This document shows positions 8,629-15,552 of a stretch of 64,000 bases of DNA, piece by piece. The notes beneath the pieces were generated by a model. The model was given only the letters and a program-made list of their open reading frames with translations. It was not told the DNA's origin and made no database searches. The position numbers were made by a program, and so were the translations under genes. The number at the start of each line of letters is the position of its first letter. Position 1 is the first letter of the stretch. Location of the stretch: positions 3,534,001-3,598,000 of the forward strand of contig CAWGLV010000001.1 in assembly GCA_963823495.1 (NCBI GenBank), in the 5' to 3' direction. This stretch comes from DATDAH01 sp963823495. GTDB lineage: Bacteria > Actinomycetota > Acidimicrobiia > Acidimicrobiales > DATDAH01.

Positions 8629-8637
8629 CGTCGGCCG

Positions 8638-8739
8638 CTACTCGAGGCCGAAGCGCGAAGCGACCCAGTCGTCGTTGCGCCACGAAGCGAGCCAGCAGCA
8701 GATGGCGCTGGCCGGTCGGGGATTCTCAGAACCGTGCAT
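8638..8739 (-). CDS. 33-aa leader ORF upstream of egtB
   Basis: The ATG at 8739 follows an ideal GGAGGA Shine-Dalgarno by 3 nt, and the TAG stop is 9 nt before egtB. A TACCCT -10-like element lies 29 nt upstream of the ATG. The peptide starts MHGSENPRPASAICCWLASW. A Cys-Cys pair sits at residues 14-15, and there is an internal near-repeat (WLASW / WVASRF). It has no recognisable domain. Its place at the head of a sulfur-metabolite operon and its adjacent cysteine codons recall the cysteine-responsive leader ORFs described in mycobacteria, but with two Cys codons only this is speculative. It may simply couple ribosome flow into egtB. Confidence 0.55.
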   Translation of the reverse strand: MHGSENPRPASAICCWLASWRNDDWVASRFGLE

Positions 8740-8767
8740 CGTTCCTCCGTCTCACCGTCTCAGGGGC

Positions 8768-8773
8768 AGGGTA
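8768..8773 (-). promoter_or_regulatory. -10-like element (TACCCT) for leader ORF-egtB-egtD
   Basis: TACCCT on the minus strand would give a transcript start about 20 nt before the leader ORF ATG, leaving room for its Shine-Dalgarno. No good -35 hexamer was recognised. Confidence 0.35.
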
Positions 8774-8815
8774 GGCAGCAACCGGGTCACTCGCCATGTC
8801 AGCGGGTCCCAGCCG

Positions 8816-9118
8816 TCAGTGACGGCAGGCCGGCCCGTGGGCGTGCACGGTGTCCATCCCCAGCTTCAGGCCCAGGAGCCCGCGGCGCGTGTAGAGGTGC
8901 ACCTCGGTGCAGTACTGGTCGAACCGCGGGGCGACCAACACCCGGATCCCGTCGAGCAGGATCACCTGGTAGGGCTCGAGGTTCTTGTGCTTCGTGTTGG
9001 TGTCGACCGACACCTCGAGGTCCTTTCCTCAGCCGACCGGGGCGATGAAGTCGAGGGCGACCACACCGCCCTTCGACTGGACCAGGGCCCGGGCGTCGTC
9101 ATCGATGCGGATCTCCAT
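8816..9118 (-). CDS. Predicted selenoprotein, CC/Se-motif-like family (in-frame UGA = Sec30)
   Basis: Reading from ATG 9118, 29 codons lead to an in-frame TGA at 9031-9029. The same frame then continues for 70 codons to a true stop at 8816. The upstream part (MEIRIDDDARALVQSKGGVV) and downstream part (YQVILLDGIRVLVAPRF, then GLLGLKLGMDTV) together give a 100-residue protein resembling the CC/Se motif family of small (seleno)proteins, with U in the PVG-U-G context. Twenty nt after the TGA is a perfect 6-bp hairpin with a GGUC loop, matching bacterial SECIS rules. A conventional caller would start at GTG 9013 and lose the first 35 residues. Function in the family is unknown; a thiol/selenol redox role is likely. 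Family assignment is from memory of the pattern; the UGA and hairpin are seen directly. Confidence 0.8.
8999..9014 (-). promoter_or_regulatory. Bacterial SECIS-like hairpin of the CC/Se-type gene
   Basis: On the minus strand GGTGTC (9014-9009), loop GGTC (9008-9005) and GACACC (9004-8999) form a perfect 6-bp stem. The loop opens with GG, as in the Escherichia coli fdhF element, and begins 20 nt after the UGA codon, inside the accepted spacing range for SelB-dependent decoding. Confidence 0.75.
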
Positions 9119-9229
9119 GGTTCGGAGAACCCCCGAGACCCCCCAGGGCTTCCCGGGGAGCCCGACGGATCCCCACCGCATCCTGGTCGCGCCGGGAATG
9201 CCCACCGATGCCCATCGGGTTCCCAGCTC
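9119..9229. other. Divergent intergenic region between the selenoprotein and DUF3179 genes
   Basis: This 111-bp gap separates two divergent starts (ATG 9118, GTG 9230). It holds a GC-rich imperfect hairpin (GGGCTTCC/GGGAGCCC, around 9147-9164). No clear -10 or Shine-Dalgarno was recognised for either gene, so the start of the minus-strand gene in particular rests on reading-frame similarity. Confidence 0.4.
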
Positions 9230-10474
9230 GTGCGTGCCCGATCGAGAACCCGTCTACGAGCCGGTACCGCCGCCGCCGCCTTCGGGCTGACGGCAACCGC
9301 CTGTGCCACGGCTGACGTTGCCGGTTCCGGTCGAGCCGCACCGGGGGACACGGCGTCGGAGGTGATCACCCACTCCACCGCGGTCCCGGTGGCCGTCCCC
9401 CAGATCGAGCCCTCACCGCACGAGGACGTCCCCTCGGCCGTCGACTGGGCGGGGGACGACCAGCACCCCCCGCCACTGATCGACCCCGACGACCTTCGGT
9501 CCGGAGGGCCACCCCCCGACGGGATCCCCGCCATCGACGAACCCACCTTCCTGCCGAGCGACGCGGTCGACTTCCTCTCCGAGGAGGAGCCGGTGCTCAG
9601 CCTCGAGGTGGACGGCGAGAGCCGGGCCTACCCCGTCCAGGTGATGATCTGGCACGAGATCGCCAACGACACCATCGGCGACGTGCCCGTGGCGGTGACC
9701 TATTGCCCGCTCTGCAACTCCGCCATCGCCTACGACCGGCGCCTCGGCGACCGCGTCCTCGACTTCGGCACCTCGGGCCTGCTCTACAACTCGTCCCTGG
9801 TCATGTACGACCGCCAGACCGAGTCGCTCTGGAGCCACTTCACCGGCGGGGCCGTGGTCGGGTTCCTGACGGGGTCCCGGCTCGAGGTCCTCCCGGTGTC
9901 GACCGTCTCCTGGGCCGACTGGCGCGACGCCCACCCCGGAGGCCTGGTGCTCAGCCGGGACACCGGCCACGACCGCGACTACGGCGCGAACCCGTACCCC
10001 GGCTACGACGAGATCGGCAACAGCCCGTTCCTCTTCGACGGCGAGGTCGACGGTCGCCTGGCCGCCATGGAGCGGGTCATCGGCCTCGAGACCGATGGCG
10101 ACGCGGTCGCCGTGCGCCTCGCCGAAGCGACCGACGCCGGTGTCGTCGACCTCGATCTGGGCGGTCGCCCCGTCGTGGTCTGGCTCGAGCCGGGAACCAG
10201 CTCCGCTCTCGAAGGGGGTGCGGTGGACACCGGACGTGACGTGGGCGCCTCCGGGGTGTTCCGACCCCGGTCGGGTGGCCAGGACCTGACGTTCCGCCCG
10301 ACCGGCGAGGGCTTCGTCGACGACCAGACCGGCTCGACCTGGGACATCTTCGGCGAGGCCGTCGACGGGCCACTCGAGGGCCGGCGGCTCCAGGCCGTCC
10401 CCCACGTCGATACGTTCTGGTTCGCCTGGGCGGCGTTCCAGCCCGAGACCCGGGTCATCCCGGACGAGGAGTGA
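9230..10474 (+). CDS. DUF3179 domain-containing exported protein
   Basis: The 414-residue protein starts with a short basic region and an apolar segment ending LTATAC (Cys25), a possible lipoprotein signal. The remainder is a DUF3179 domain, with family-typical DAVDFLSEEEPVLSLEVDG, WHEIANDTIGDVPVAVTYCPLCNSAIAYDR (CPLC at about 162-165) and WSHFTGGAVVG. DUF3179 proteins have no established biochemical role; the conserved CPLC and exported location suggest metal or redox chemistry. The GTG at 9230 is chosen because it places the signal sequence at the N-terminus. A GAGGAG at its 3' end serves as Shine-Dalgarno for the selenoprotein gene 2 nt downstream, so the two form an operon. Confidence 0.8.
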   Translation: MRARSRTRLRAGTAAAAFGLTATACATADVAGSGRAAPGDTASEVITHSTAVPVAVPQIEPSPHEDVPSAVDWAGDDQHPPPLIDPDDLRSGGPPPDGIPAIDEPTFLPSDAVDFLSEEEPVLSLEVDGESRAYPVQVMIWHEIANDTIGDVPVAVTYCPLCNSAIAYDRRLGDRVLDFGTSGLLYNSSLVMYDRQTESLWSHFTGGAVVGFLTGSRLEVLPVSTVSWADWRDAHPGGLVLSRDTGHDRDYGANPYPGYDEIGNSPFLFDGEVDGRLAAMERVIGLETDGDAVAVRLAEATDAGVVDLDLGGRPVVVWLEPGTSSALEGGAVDTGRDVGASGVFRPRSGGQDLTFRPTGEGFVDDQTGSTWDIFGEAVDGPLEGRRLQAVPHVDTFWFAWAAFQPETRVIPDEE

Positions 10475-10476
10475 CC

Positions 10477-11004
10477 ATGGAGATCGGCGATCACATCGGC
10501 GAAATCACCCTGGAGACCGCCGCGGGCGACCGCACGGCGCTCTCGGACCACCTGGACTCGATCCTCGTGGTCCAGCTCCTGCGGTACTACGGCTGAGTCC
10601 CCTGCCTCGCCTTCCTCTCGCAGTTGCGGGAGGCGGAACCCGAGCTCGCCGCCAACGGGGCCAAGATCCTGGCGGTCGGCACCGGCGCGGCCTTCCAGGC
10701 CGAGCACCTCATGGCCACCCGGTACGACTTCGAGTGCCTGGTCGACCCCGAGCGCAACCTCTACCAGGCTCTGGGGATCGGCCACATCGCCCTGAACCAG
10801 TGGCTCCGGATCTCGACCTGGCGGAAGTACCTGCGCTCCCGGGGTCAGGCCGAGCAGGGACGCATCACCGGCGACCCCCTCCAGGCCCCGGGGGTGGCGG
10901 TCTTCGACACCGATGGCGTTCTGCGCTTCCTGCACCGCGGCGTGACCCTGGCCGACTACCCCACGGTCGACGAGGTGACGGCCGCCGTCCGCCGGATCAT
11001 CTGA
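10477..11004 (+). CDS. Predicted selenoprotein, peroxiredoxin-like (SelU/AhpC-TSA_2), Sec40
   Basis: From ATG 10477, which has a GAGGAG Shine-Dalgarno, the frame meets a TGA at codon 40 (10594-10596) and continues in the same frame to 11004, giving 175 residues. The recoded site reads LLRYYG-U-VPC, the position of the peroxidatic Cys or Sec in SelU/PRXL2-type thioredoxin-fold proteins. The downstream AEPELAANGAKILAVGTG, LVDPERNLYQALGI and GVAVFDTDGVLRFLHRG match the AhpC-TSA_2 family. A 7-bp hairpin with an AGUU loop begins 18 nt after the UGA. Standard callers would see only a 126-residue fragment from 10624. The partner of an exported DUF3179 protein suggests peroxide or disulfide chemistry at the envelope; this is inferred. 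Confidence 0.88.
10615..10632 (+). promoter_or_regulatory. Bacterial SECIS-like hairpin of the SelU-like gene
   Basis: CTCTCGC (10615-10621), loop AGTT (10622-10625) and GCGGGAG (10626-10632) form a 7-bp stem with one G-U pair. The loop has G at its second position and starts 25 nt after the UGA, which fits the usual bacterial SECIS constraints. Confidence 0.7.
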
Positions 11005-11017
11005 GCCCGTCCCGCCC

Positions 11018-11194
11018 TCAGTGCACGGCCCGCAGGGCGAACCACGCGAACGTCAGGCTGGCCGAGCCGGCGACGAACCAGAGCAGGTCCCGGTTGCGCC
11101 GCGCCGCGATCAGCGCGGCCGAGAACAGCACGGCCACGGCGATCGCCTGCCACAGCGCGCCGGCATCGGTCCGCGGGAGAACGAGGTCCTTCAC
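11018..11194 (-). CDS. Small membrane protein
   Basis: GTG 11194 opens a 58-residue protein with two apolar segments, about residues 13-29 (LWQAIAVAVLFSAALIA) and 36-56 (LLWFVAGSASLTFAWFALRA), separated by the basic RRNRD. No family is recognised. It follows the anti-sigma gene by 13 bp on the same strand and ends 13 bp from the convergent selenoprotein gene. It is probably the last gene of the sigma/anti-sigma operon. Confidence 0.65.
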   Translation of the reverse strand: MKDLVLPRTDAGALWQAIAVAVLFSAALIAARRNRDLLWFVAGSASLTFAWFALRAVH

Positions 11195-11207
11195 CCCCGC
11201 AGGCCAG

Positions 11208-11492
11208 TCACCGGTCGGGGGCGTCGCCCGCCGCGATGCGGTCCCCGAACTGGCGCAGACGGCGCACCGCCACAGCCGGCAGCGGCGCCCGCCGTCGGGC
11301 CAGCGCCGCCTTGATGTCCCGGTAGACGTCGGCCTCCACCCCGCACCGCTCACAGTCGTCGAGGTGGGCCGCGACCCGGCCGGCCGTCACGTCGTCGCTC
11401 TCGTCGTCGAGGTACTGCTGCATGAGCTCGGCCACCTCGGCGCACGACAGCGGGCCGGCGGCCACCCTCCGGCTCCGACGCCACCAGCTCAT
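11208..11492 (-). CDS. Anti-sigma factor, zinc-finger (ZAS) type
   Basis: This 94-residue protein has CAEVAELMQQYLDDES followed by HLDDCERCG (His-x3-Cys-x2-Cys, about residues 41-48), the zinc-associated anti-sigma signature. Such proteins bind the cognate ECF sigma and often release it on thiol oxidation. No transmembrane segment is seen, so it appears cytoplasmic. ATG 11492 overlaps the sigma-factor stop by 4 nt (ATGA), the usual arrangement for a cognate pair. Its position beside ergothioneine and selenoprotein genes makes a redox-stress signal plausible. Confidence 0.9.
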   Translation of the reverse strand: MSWWRRSRRVAAGPLSCAEVAELMQQYLDDESDDVTAGRVAAHLDDCERCGVEADVYRDIKAALARRRAPLPAVAVRRLRQFGDRIAAGDAPDR

Positions 11493-12046
11493 CGGTGCAC
11501 CCTCGGCACCAGGCCCTCGCCCGCCAACTGCTCGCGCATCCGCCGGCGAGCGCGGTGGAGGCGACTCATGACCGTCCCGATCGGTATCCCCAACACATCG
11601 GCCGTCTCCTGGTAGCTGAGCCCGTCGAGGTCGACGAGCTCGACGATCTGGCGGAAGCGCGGTGCGAGCCCCTCCAGCGCGTCGGCGACGGCGTCGTCGA
11701 ACAGGTCGACGGTCGCCTCCTCCTCCGCGCTGGGCTCCGGGTCGGCGGCCTCGAGCCTCCGGTGGCCCTCGGCCGGGTCGGCGAAGAGGCTCGGCCGCCG
11801 ACGGCGGGTCCGATTGACATTGGCGTTGCGCAGGATCGTGAGGAGCCACGCCCGGGGATGGCGCCCGTCGAAGCGCTCGATCGAGCGGTAGGCCCTGATC
11901 AAGGTCTCCTGCACGACATCCTCGGCGTCGGCGGCATTGCGGGTGAGGGACAGCGCCACACGGTGGAGAACGTCGATCTCCGGGAGAACGTGTTGCGCAA
12001 ACGCCGCGTCGGCCGAGCTCGACTCACGCTTCCGGACGGGCACCAC
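11489..12046 (-). CDS. RNA polymerase ECF sigma factor (SigE/SigH/SigR-like)
   Basis: The 185-residue sigma-70 family protein has region 2 (LHRVALSLTRNAADAEDVVQ, about 27-46, then ETLIRAYRSIERFDGRHPRAW) and region 4 (LAPRFRQIVELVDLDGLSYQ, then ETADVLGIPIGTVMSRLHRA, about 124-164). It lacks regions 1.1 and 3, as in ECF sigmas. The pairing with a HxxxCxxC anti-sigma resembles the thiol-oxidative-stress SigR/RsrA-type systems of actinobacteria. The start is GTG 12046, with GTG 12043 also possible. It heads the operon sigma, anti-sigma, small membrane protein. Confidence 0.92.
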   Translation of the reverse strand: MVPVRKRESSSADAAFAQHVLPEIDVLHRVALSLTRNAADAEDVVQETLIRAYRSIERFDGRHPRAWLLTILRNANVNRTRRRRPSLFADPAEGHRRLEAADPEPSAEEEATVDLFDDAVADALEGLAPRFRQIVELVDLDGLSYQETADVLGIPIGTVMSRLHRARRRMREQLAGEGLVPRVHR

Positions 12047-12108
12047 GACGGGGGAAACCCACCGGCCACCGGGGCCATTCCCCCTCGATTCCCCCTCGAC
12101 CCGGCCGC

Positions 12109-13785
12109 TCAGGCGCCCGTCTCGTCGAGGATGTCACCCAGGGCGAGGAGGTCGGCGGCGGTGACCACGCCCACGAAGGTCGACGCGGCCTCGTCCGACG
12201 GGTCGCCCTCGACCACCGCCACGATGTCGACGTCGGCGTCCTCCATCGTGGCCAAGGCCTCGCGCAGGGTCCAGGACGCGTAGGCCGCAGGAGCATCTCG
12301 GCGGGCGACCTCGGACACGGTCGTGGTGGTCCACTGGGCGCGGTCGATCTCGACCACGTCCGCCAGGACGCACATGCCGATGTAGCGATGGCCGTCGACC
12401 ACCGGCACCGCCCGTTGCCGGCGCCCCAGCGCATGACCCCACACGAACTCCTCGATCGTGGCGTCGGAGGGCACGGTGAGCACGTCGGTGACCAGCCCGG
12501 CGGTGACCGTGAGGTCGAGCCGTTCCTCGAGATGACCCCGCCCCCGGTCGCGCTGGTACATCGAGACCGACGCCGGACCGGTCACCAACTGGGACATCGC
12601 GGCGGCGAGGAGCGCAGGGACCACGAAGGCAGAACCACCCGTGGACTCCGCCACGAACATCACCGCGGCGAGGGGGACCCGGTAGCCCGCGCCGAGGAAC
12701 GCAGCGAGGCCGATGGTCGGGTACAGGCTGGACTCGGCCTGACCGAGCGCGTCGCCGACCACCCGCCCGAGCAGCACCCCCTGCACCGCCAACGGGATGA
12801 ACAGGCCGCCCGATCCGCCAGCGCCGAGGGTGGTCACCGTGGCCACCACCCGCAGACCGAGCAGCAGGAGGATCAACCCGATCGAATGGTCGGGGTCGGC
12901 GGCCCACGCCACGGCGGCGTAGCCCGGTCCCAGGGTGAGGGTCCGGTCGAACACCGCCTGGGAGAGGACCACGAGGGCGGCGAGGACCACCGCGCCCAGG
13001 GGGAGCCGCCAGCGCAGGCGCACGTTCTCCGCCGTCACCTTGGCCTGCCGGATCAGCCAGGCGAAGCCCCGAGCCGCCAGACCGGCGAGGACCCCGATGG
13101 CCAGCGCGCCCAGCAGACCCGACCACTCGAGGACCGGCCGGGTCCCGAAAGAGGCGAAGACCGGGTCGGTCCCGGTCAGGGTGACGAAGACGAGGTAGCT
13201 GACGACCGCCGACACCAACGCCGGCAGCAACGCCCGGCGGGCGAGATCGCTCCGATAGGGCACCTCCAAGGCGAACACCACGCCGGTCGCCGGTGTCTTG
13301 AAGATGGCCGCCACCCCGGCGGCCGCTCCGGCCACGAGCAGCAACCGTCGCTCCTCACGACCGAAGTACCGGCTCAGCCAGTGCTGGATGGAGTCGCCGA
13401 TGCCGGCCCCGGCGTAGACCGCCGGACCCTCCAGCCCGAGGGCACCACCCGTGCCGACAGTGGCGATGCCGGCGGCCAACCGGACCGGGACGAGGCGCAG
13501 GGAGAGACGGGCCGAGCGGTCATGGAACGCCCGGATGTACTCGTCGGCGGTCGCGGGTGACGCCTTGCGCCCCGGATACCTCAGGATGAGGGTGGTGGCC
13601 AGCAGGCCGAGGCCCGGCAGCACCGCCTGCTCCCAGGTGGGCAACTCGTAGGTGACCTCGAAGAGGATCTCGGTGACGACCCAGTCGAACCCGGCGACCA
13701 CCAGCCCCACCAGACCACCGGTCAGCGCGGCCAGCGCCAACTGACGTGACGCCCGCCCGCTGACGAGGAGGGGAGGGCGACGCAC
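12109..13785 (-). CDS. ClC-type chloride channel/antiporter with C-terminal CBS domains
   Basis: The protein is 558 residues. The membrane domain (about 15-410) shows GTGGALGLEGPAVYAG, the GxEGP selectivity segment with the gating Glu, and GAGGSGGLFIPLAVQG, the GxFxP-type segment. Many apolar helices match the ClC fold. Residues about 430-558 hold two CBS repeats (VLTVPSDATIEEFVWG...; DAPAAYASWTLREALATMED...), which bind adenine nucleotides in related proteins. It moves chloride, possibly coupled to protons, across the cell membrane. The GTG 13785 start is a best guess; the N-terminal boundary is uncertain. Confidence 0.85.
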   Translation of the reverse strand: MRRPPLLVSGRASRQLALAALTGGLVGLVVAGFDWVVTEILFEVTYELPTWEQAVLPGLGLLATTLILRYPGRKASPATADEYIRAFHDRSARLSLRLVPVRLAAGIATVGTGGALGLEGPAVYAGAGIGDSIQHWLSRYFGREERRLLLVAGAAAGVAAIFKTPATGVVFALEVPYRSDLARRALLPALVSAVVSYLVFVTLTGTDPVFASFGTRPVLEWSGLLGALAIGVLAGLAARGFAWLIRQAKVTAENVRLRWRLPLGAVVLAALVVLSQAVFDRTLTLGPGYAAVAWAADPDHSIGLILLLLGLRVVATVTTLGAGGSGGLFIPLAVQGVLLGRVVGDALGQAESSLYPTIGLAAFLGAGYRVPLAAVMFVAESTGGSAFVVPALLAAAMSQLVTGPASVSMYQRDRGRGHLEERLDLTVTAGLVTDVLTVPSDATIEEFVWGHALGRRQRAVPVVDGHRYIGMCVLADVVEIDRAQWTTTTVSEVARRDAPAAYASWTLREALATMEDADVDIVAVVEGDPSDEAASTFVGVVTAADLLALGDILDETGA

Positions 13786-13973
13786 GTCCGAACGGTCTAT
13801 CGGGTCCCGCGGAAGGACACCAGTTCCCCGGGCTGACGAGCCCGTGGCCGATGGCCGAGCGCAGCCGATCGGCCTGTGCGCTCCGCCCCCGCACCGGCAA
13901 GGGCCGAGCCCGGCGCCTAAGGTCGCGCAGGCGTCGGGTCCGTCGGGGGGCGGACAGGCGCTCGGGGGGAACA
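13786..13973. other. Divergent intergenic region, ClC / peptide ABC operon
   Basis: In this 188-bp gap, TAAGGT at 13918-13923 (plus strand) is a good -10 candidate for the ABC operon. It leaves a leader of about 40 nt that contains a GTCCG/CGGAC hairpin and the GGGGGA Shine-Dalgarno. Nothing convincing was seen for the ClC gene. Confidence 0.45.
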
Positions 13974-15527
13974 ATGGCTGCTCGTCCACGCCGTACCGCC
14001 GGAATCGGCCTCATCCTGCTCCTCGTCGGCCTCGCCGCGGGGTGCGGCGGGGGCGGTTCGAGCGGCGGATCCGGCGCCGCGGTGCGCTACGGGTTCGACT
14101 TCGAGCTCAACCTGTCCGACACCTTCGACCCCCAGCAGAGCCTGTCGACCTGCGACCGCCTCGCCCTCGAATGGATCTACGGGACGCTGACCACCCTCGA
14201 CGACGCCGGGCGACCCCAGCCCGGTCTGGCCGAGAGCTGGGTGCTCGACGACGAGGCCGGCACCCTGACCCTGACCCTGCGGGAGGGGCTCGAGTTCTCC
14301 GACGGCCAGCCCTTCGACGCCGACGCCGTCGCCCAGGGCCTCAACTACCTCAAGACCGGCGAGCAGACCGGCGAGGGGCTCACCTCGATGGTCGACGCCG
14401 AGGCCGCCGACGACGTGACGGTCCAGATCAACCTCGACGGGCCCGGCTTCAGCATCCCGTACAACCTGGCCAACCGCGAGGGGATGATCCCCGCGCCGGG
14501 CACCTATGACATCGAGGACCCCGGCTCCGGGACCGCAGGCACCGACCCCGTCGGGGCCGGGCCCTTCGCCTTCGTCGAGTTCTCCCCGGGTGAGCGCATC
14601 GTGCTCGAGCGCAACGAGGCCTACGACGGGCCGGAGACCTACGGGTTCGACGACCTCGAACTGGACCAGGTCGGCGTCGGCAACCCGGCCGTGACCGCCC
14701 TGGCGGCCGGTGAACTGGACGTCATCAGCTACGAGGCCGAGTCCCAGCCGGTGATCGACGGGAACGACGCACTCAGCTCCGACCAGCGGGTCGGCGAGGT
14801 CTACGCCCAGATCCAGCTCCGACTCGACGAGCCCTTCGACGACGTCCGGATCCGACAGGCCCTCAACTACGCGATCGACCGTCAGGAGTACATCGACGTC
14901 GTCCAGAACGGGACCGGCGAGGTGGCGTGGATGCCCTACCCGGAATCCTCGCCGAACCACAACCCCGACGTCGCCGGCGTGTACGAACGGGACCTCGACC
15001 GGGCCCGGCAGCTCCTGGCCGAGGCCGGCGTGCCCGACGGCTTCGAGTTCGACATGGCCATTCCGGGCGGGGTGACCAGCCAGGAACGTCAGGGCGAGCT
15101 GTTCCAGGCCCAGCTGGCCGAGGTCGGCATCACCGCGAACATCGTGCCGCTGGGTACCGACATCGCCACCGAGTACTACCTGCAGCGAGGAGCGGACGCC
15201 TTCTCCGCGGCCCGGCCCGCGGCCGCCGACCCGGTCGGCCAGGTCCAGACCCAGTGGGGCGAGTTCCAGTTCGTGGCCATCCACAACGACGCCGAGCGGA
15301 CCGACATCACCGACCTGGTGGAGCGGGCCCAGCTGGCGGCAACCGACGAGGAGCGAGCCGCACTCATGCAGCAGGCCATGGTCATCATCGTCGACGAGGC
15401 CCTCGAGGTGCCGATCGCCTTCACGCCGCGCAACGTGGCCTGGAGCAACGAGCGCATCGACGGCGAGATCGGGGCGCCGGCCGAGATATGCGATCCGGTC
15501 GACCTCCAAGGCGTGAGCCTCCGCTAG
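13974..15527 (+). CDS. Peptide/nickel-type ABC transporter substrate-binding lipoprotein
   Basis: This family 5 extracellular solute-binding protein has 517 residues. A lipoprotein signal ends LAAGC (Cys24). The body has TLDDAGRPQPGLAESWVL, LREGLEFSDGQPFDADAV, the GPFAFVEFSPGERIVLERN segment and RQALNYAIDRQEYIDVV, all typical of DppA/OppA-like proteins. It binds its ligand, probably a peptide, outside the membrane and delivers it to the permease encoded downstream. ATG 13974 has a GGGGGA Shine-Dalgarno. It is first of a five-gene operon running to 20034. Confidence 0.93.
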   Translation: MAARPRRTAGIGLILLLVGLAAGCGGGGSSGGSGAAVRYGFDFELNLSDTFDPQQSLSTCDRLALEWIYGTLTTLDDAGRPQPGLAESWVLDDEAGTLTLTLREGLEFSDGQPFDADAVAQGLNYLKTGEQTGEGLTSMVDAEAADDVTVQINLDGPGFSIPYNLANREGMIPAPGTYDIEDPGSGTAGTDPVGAGPFAFVEFSPGERIVLERNEAYDGPETYGFDDLELDQVGVGNPAVTALAAGELDVISYEAESQPVIDGNDALSSDQRVGEVYAQIQLRLDEPFDDVRIRQALNYAIDRQEYIDVVQNGTGEVAWMPYPESSPNHNPDVAGVYERDLDRARQLLAEAGVPDGFEFDMAIPGGVTSQERQGELFQAQLAEVGITANIVPLGTDIATEYYLQRGADAFSAARPAAADPVGQVQTQWGEFQFVAIHNDAERTDITDLVERAQLAATDEERAALMQQAMVIIVDEALEVPIAFTPRNVAWSNERIDGEIGAPAEICDPVDLQGVSLR

Positions 15528-15552
15528 GGCCCCGGGCGACTCGACCGGGACC

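Noticed and set aside
9013..9015. GTG 9013 as the true start of the minus-strand gene ending at 8816
   Set aside because: It lies inside the SECIS-like stem and would discard a conserved-looking upstream frame in the same phase; UGA recoding explains the sequence better.
7354..11004. Possible selenoneine (SenABC) cluster, given selenoproteins next to an EgtB homologue
   Set aside because: egtB is coupled to egtD and has the standard EgtB motif and partner; no SenB-like glycosyltransferase or SenC/SelD-like gene is present in the window.
11018..11353. Longer 111-codon frame ending in the small membrane protein
   Set aside because: Its first half overlaps the anti-sigma gene in another frame and is Arg/Trp-rich noise; only the part from GTG 11194 has a membrane-protein pattern.
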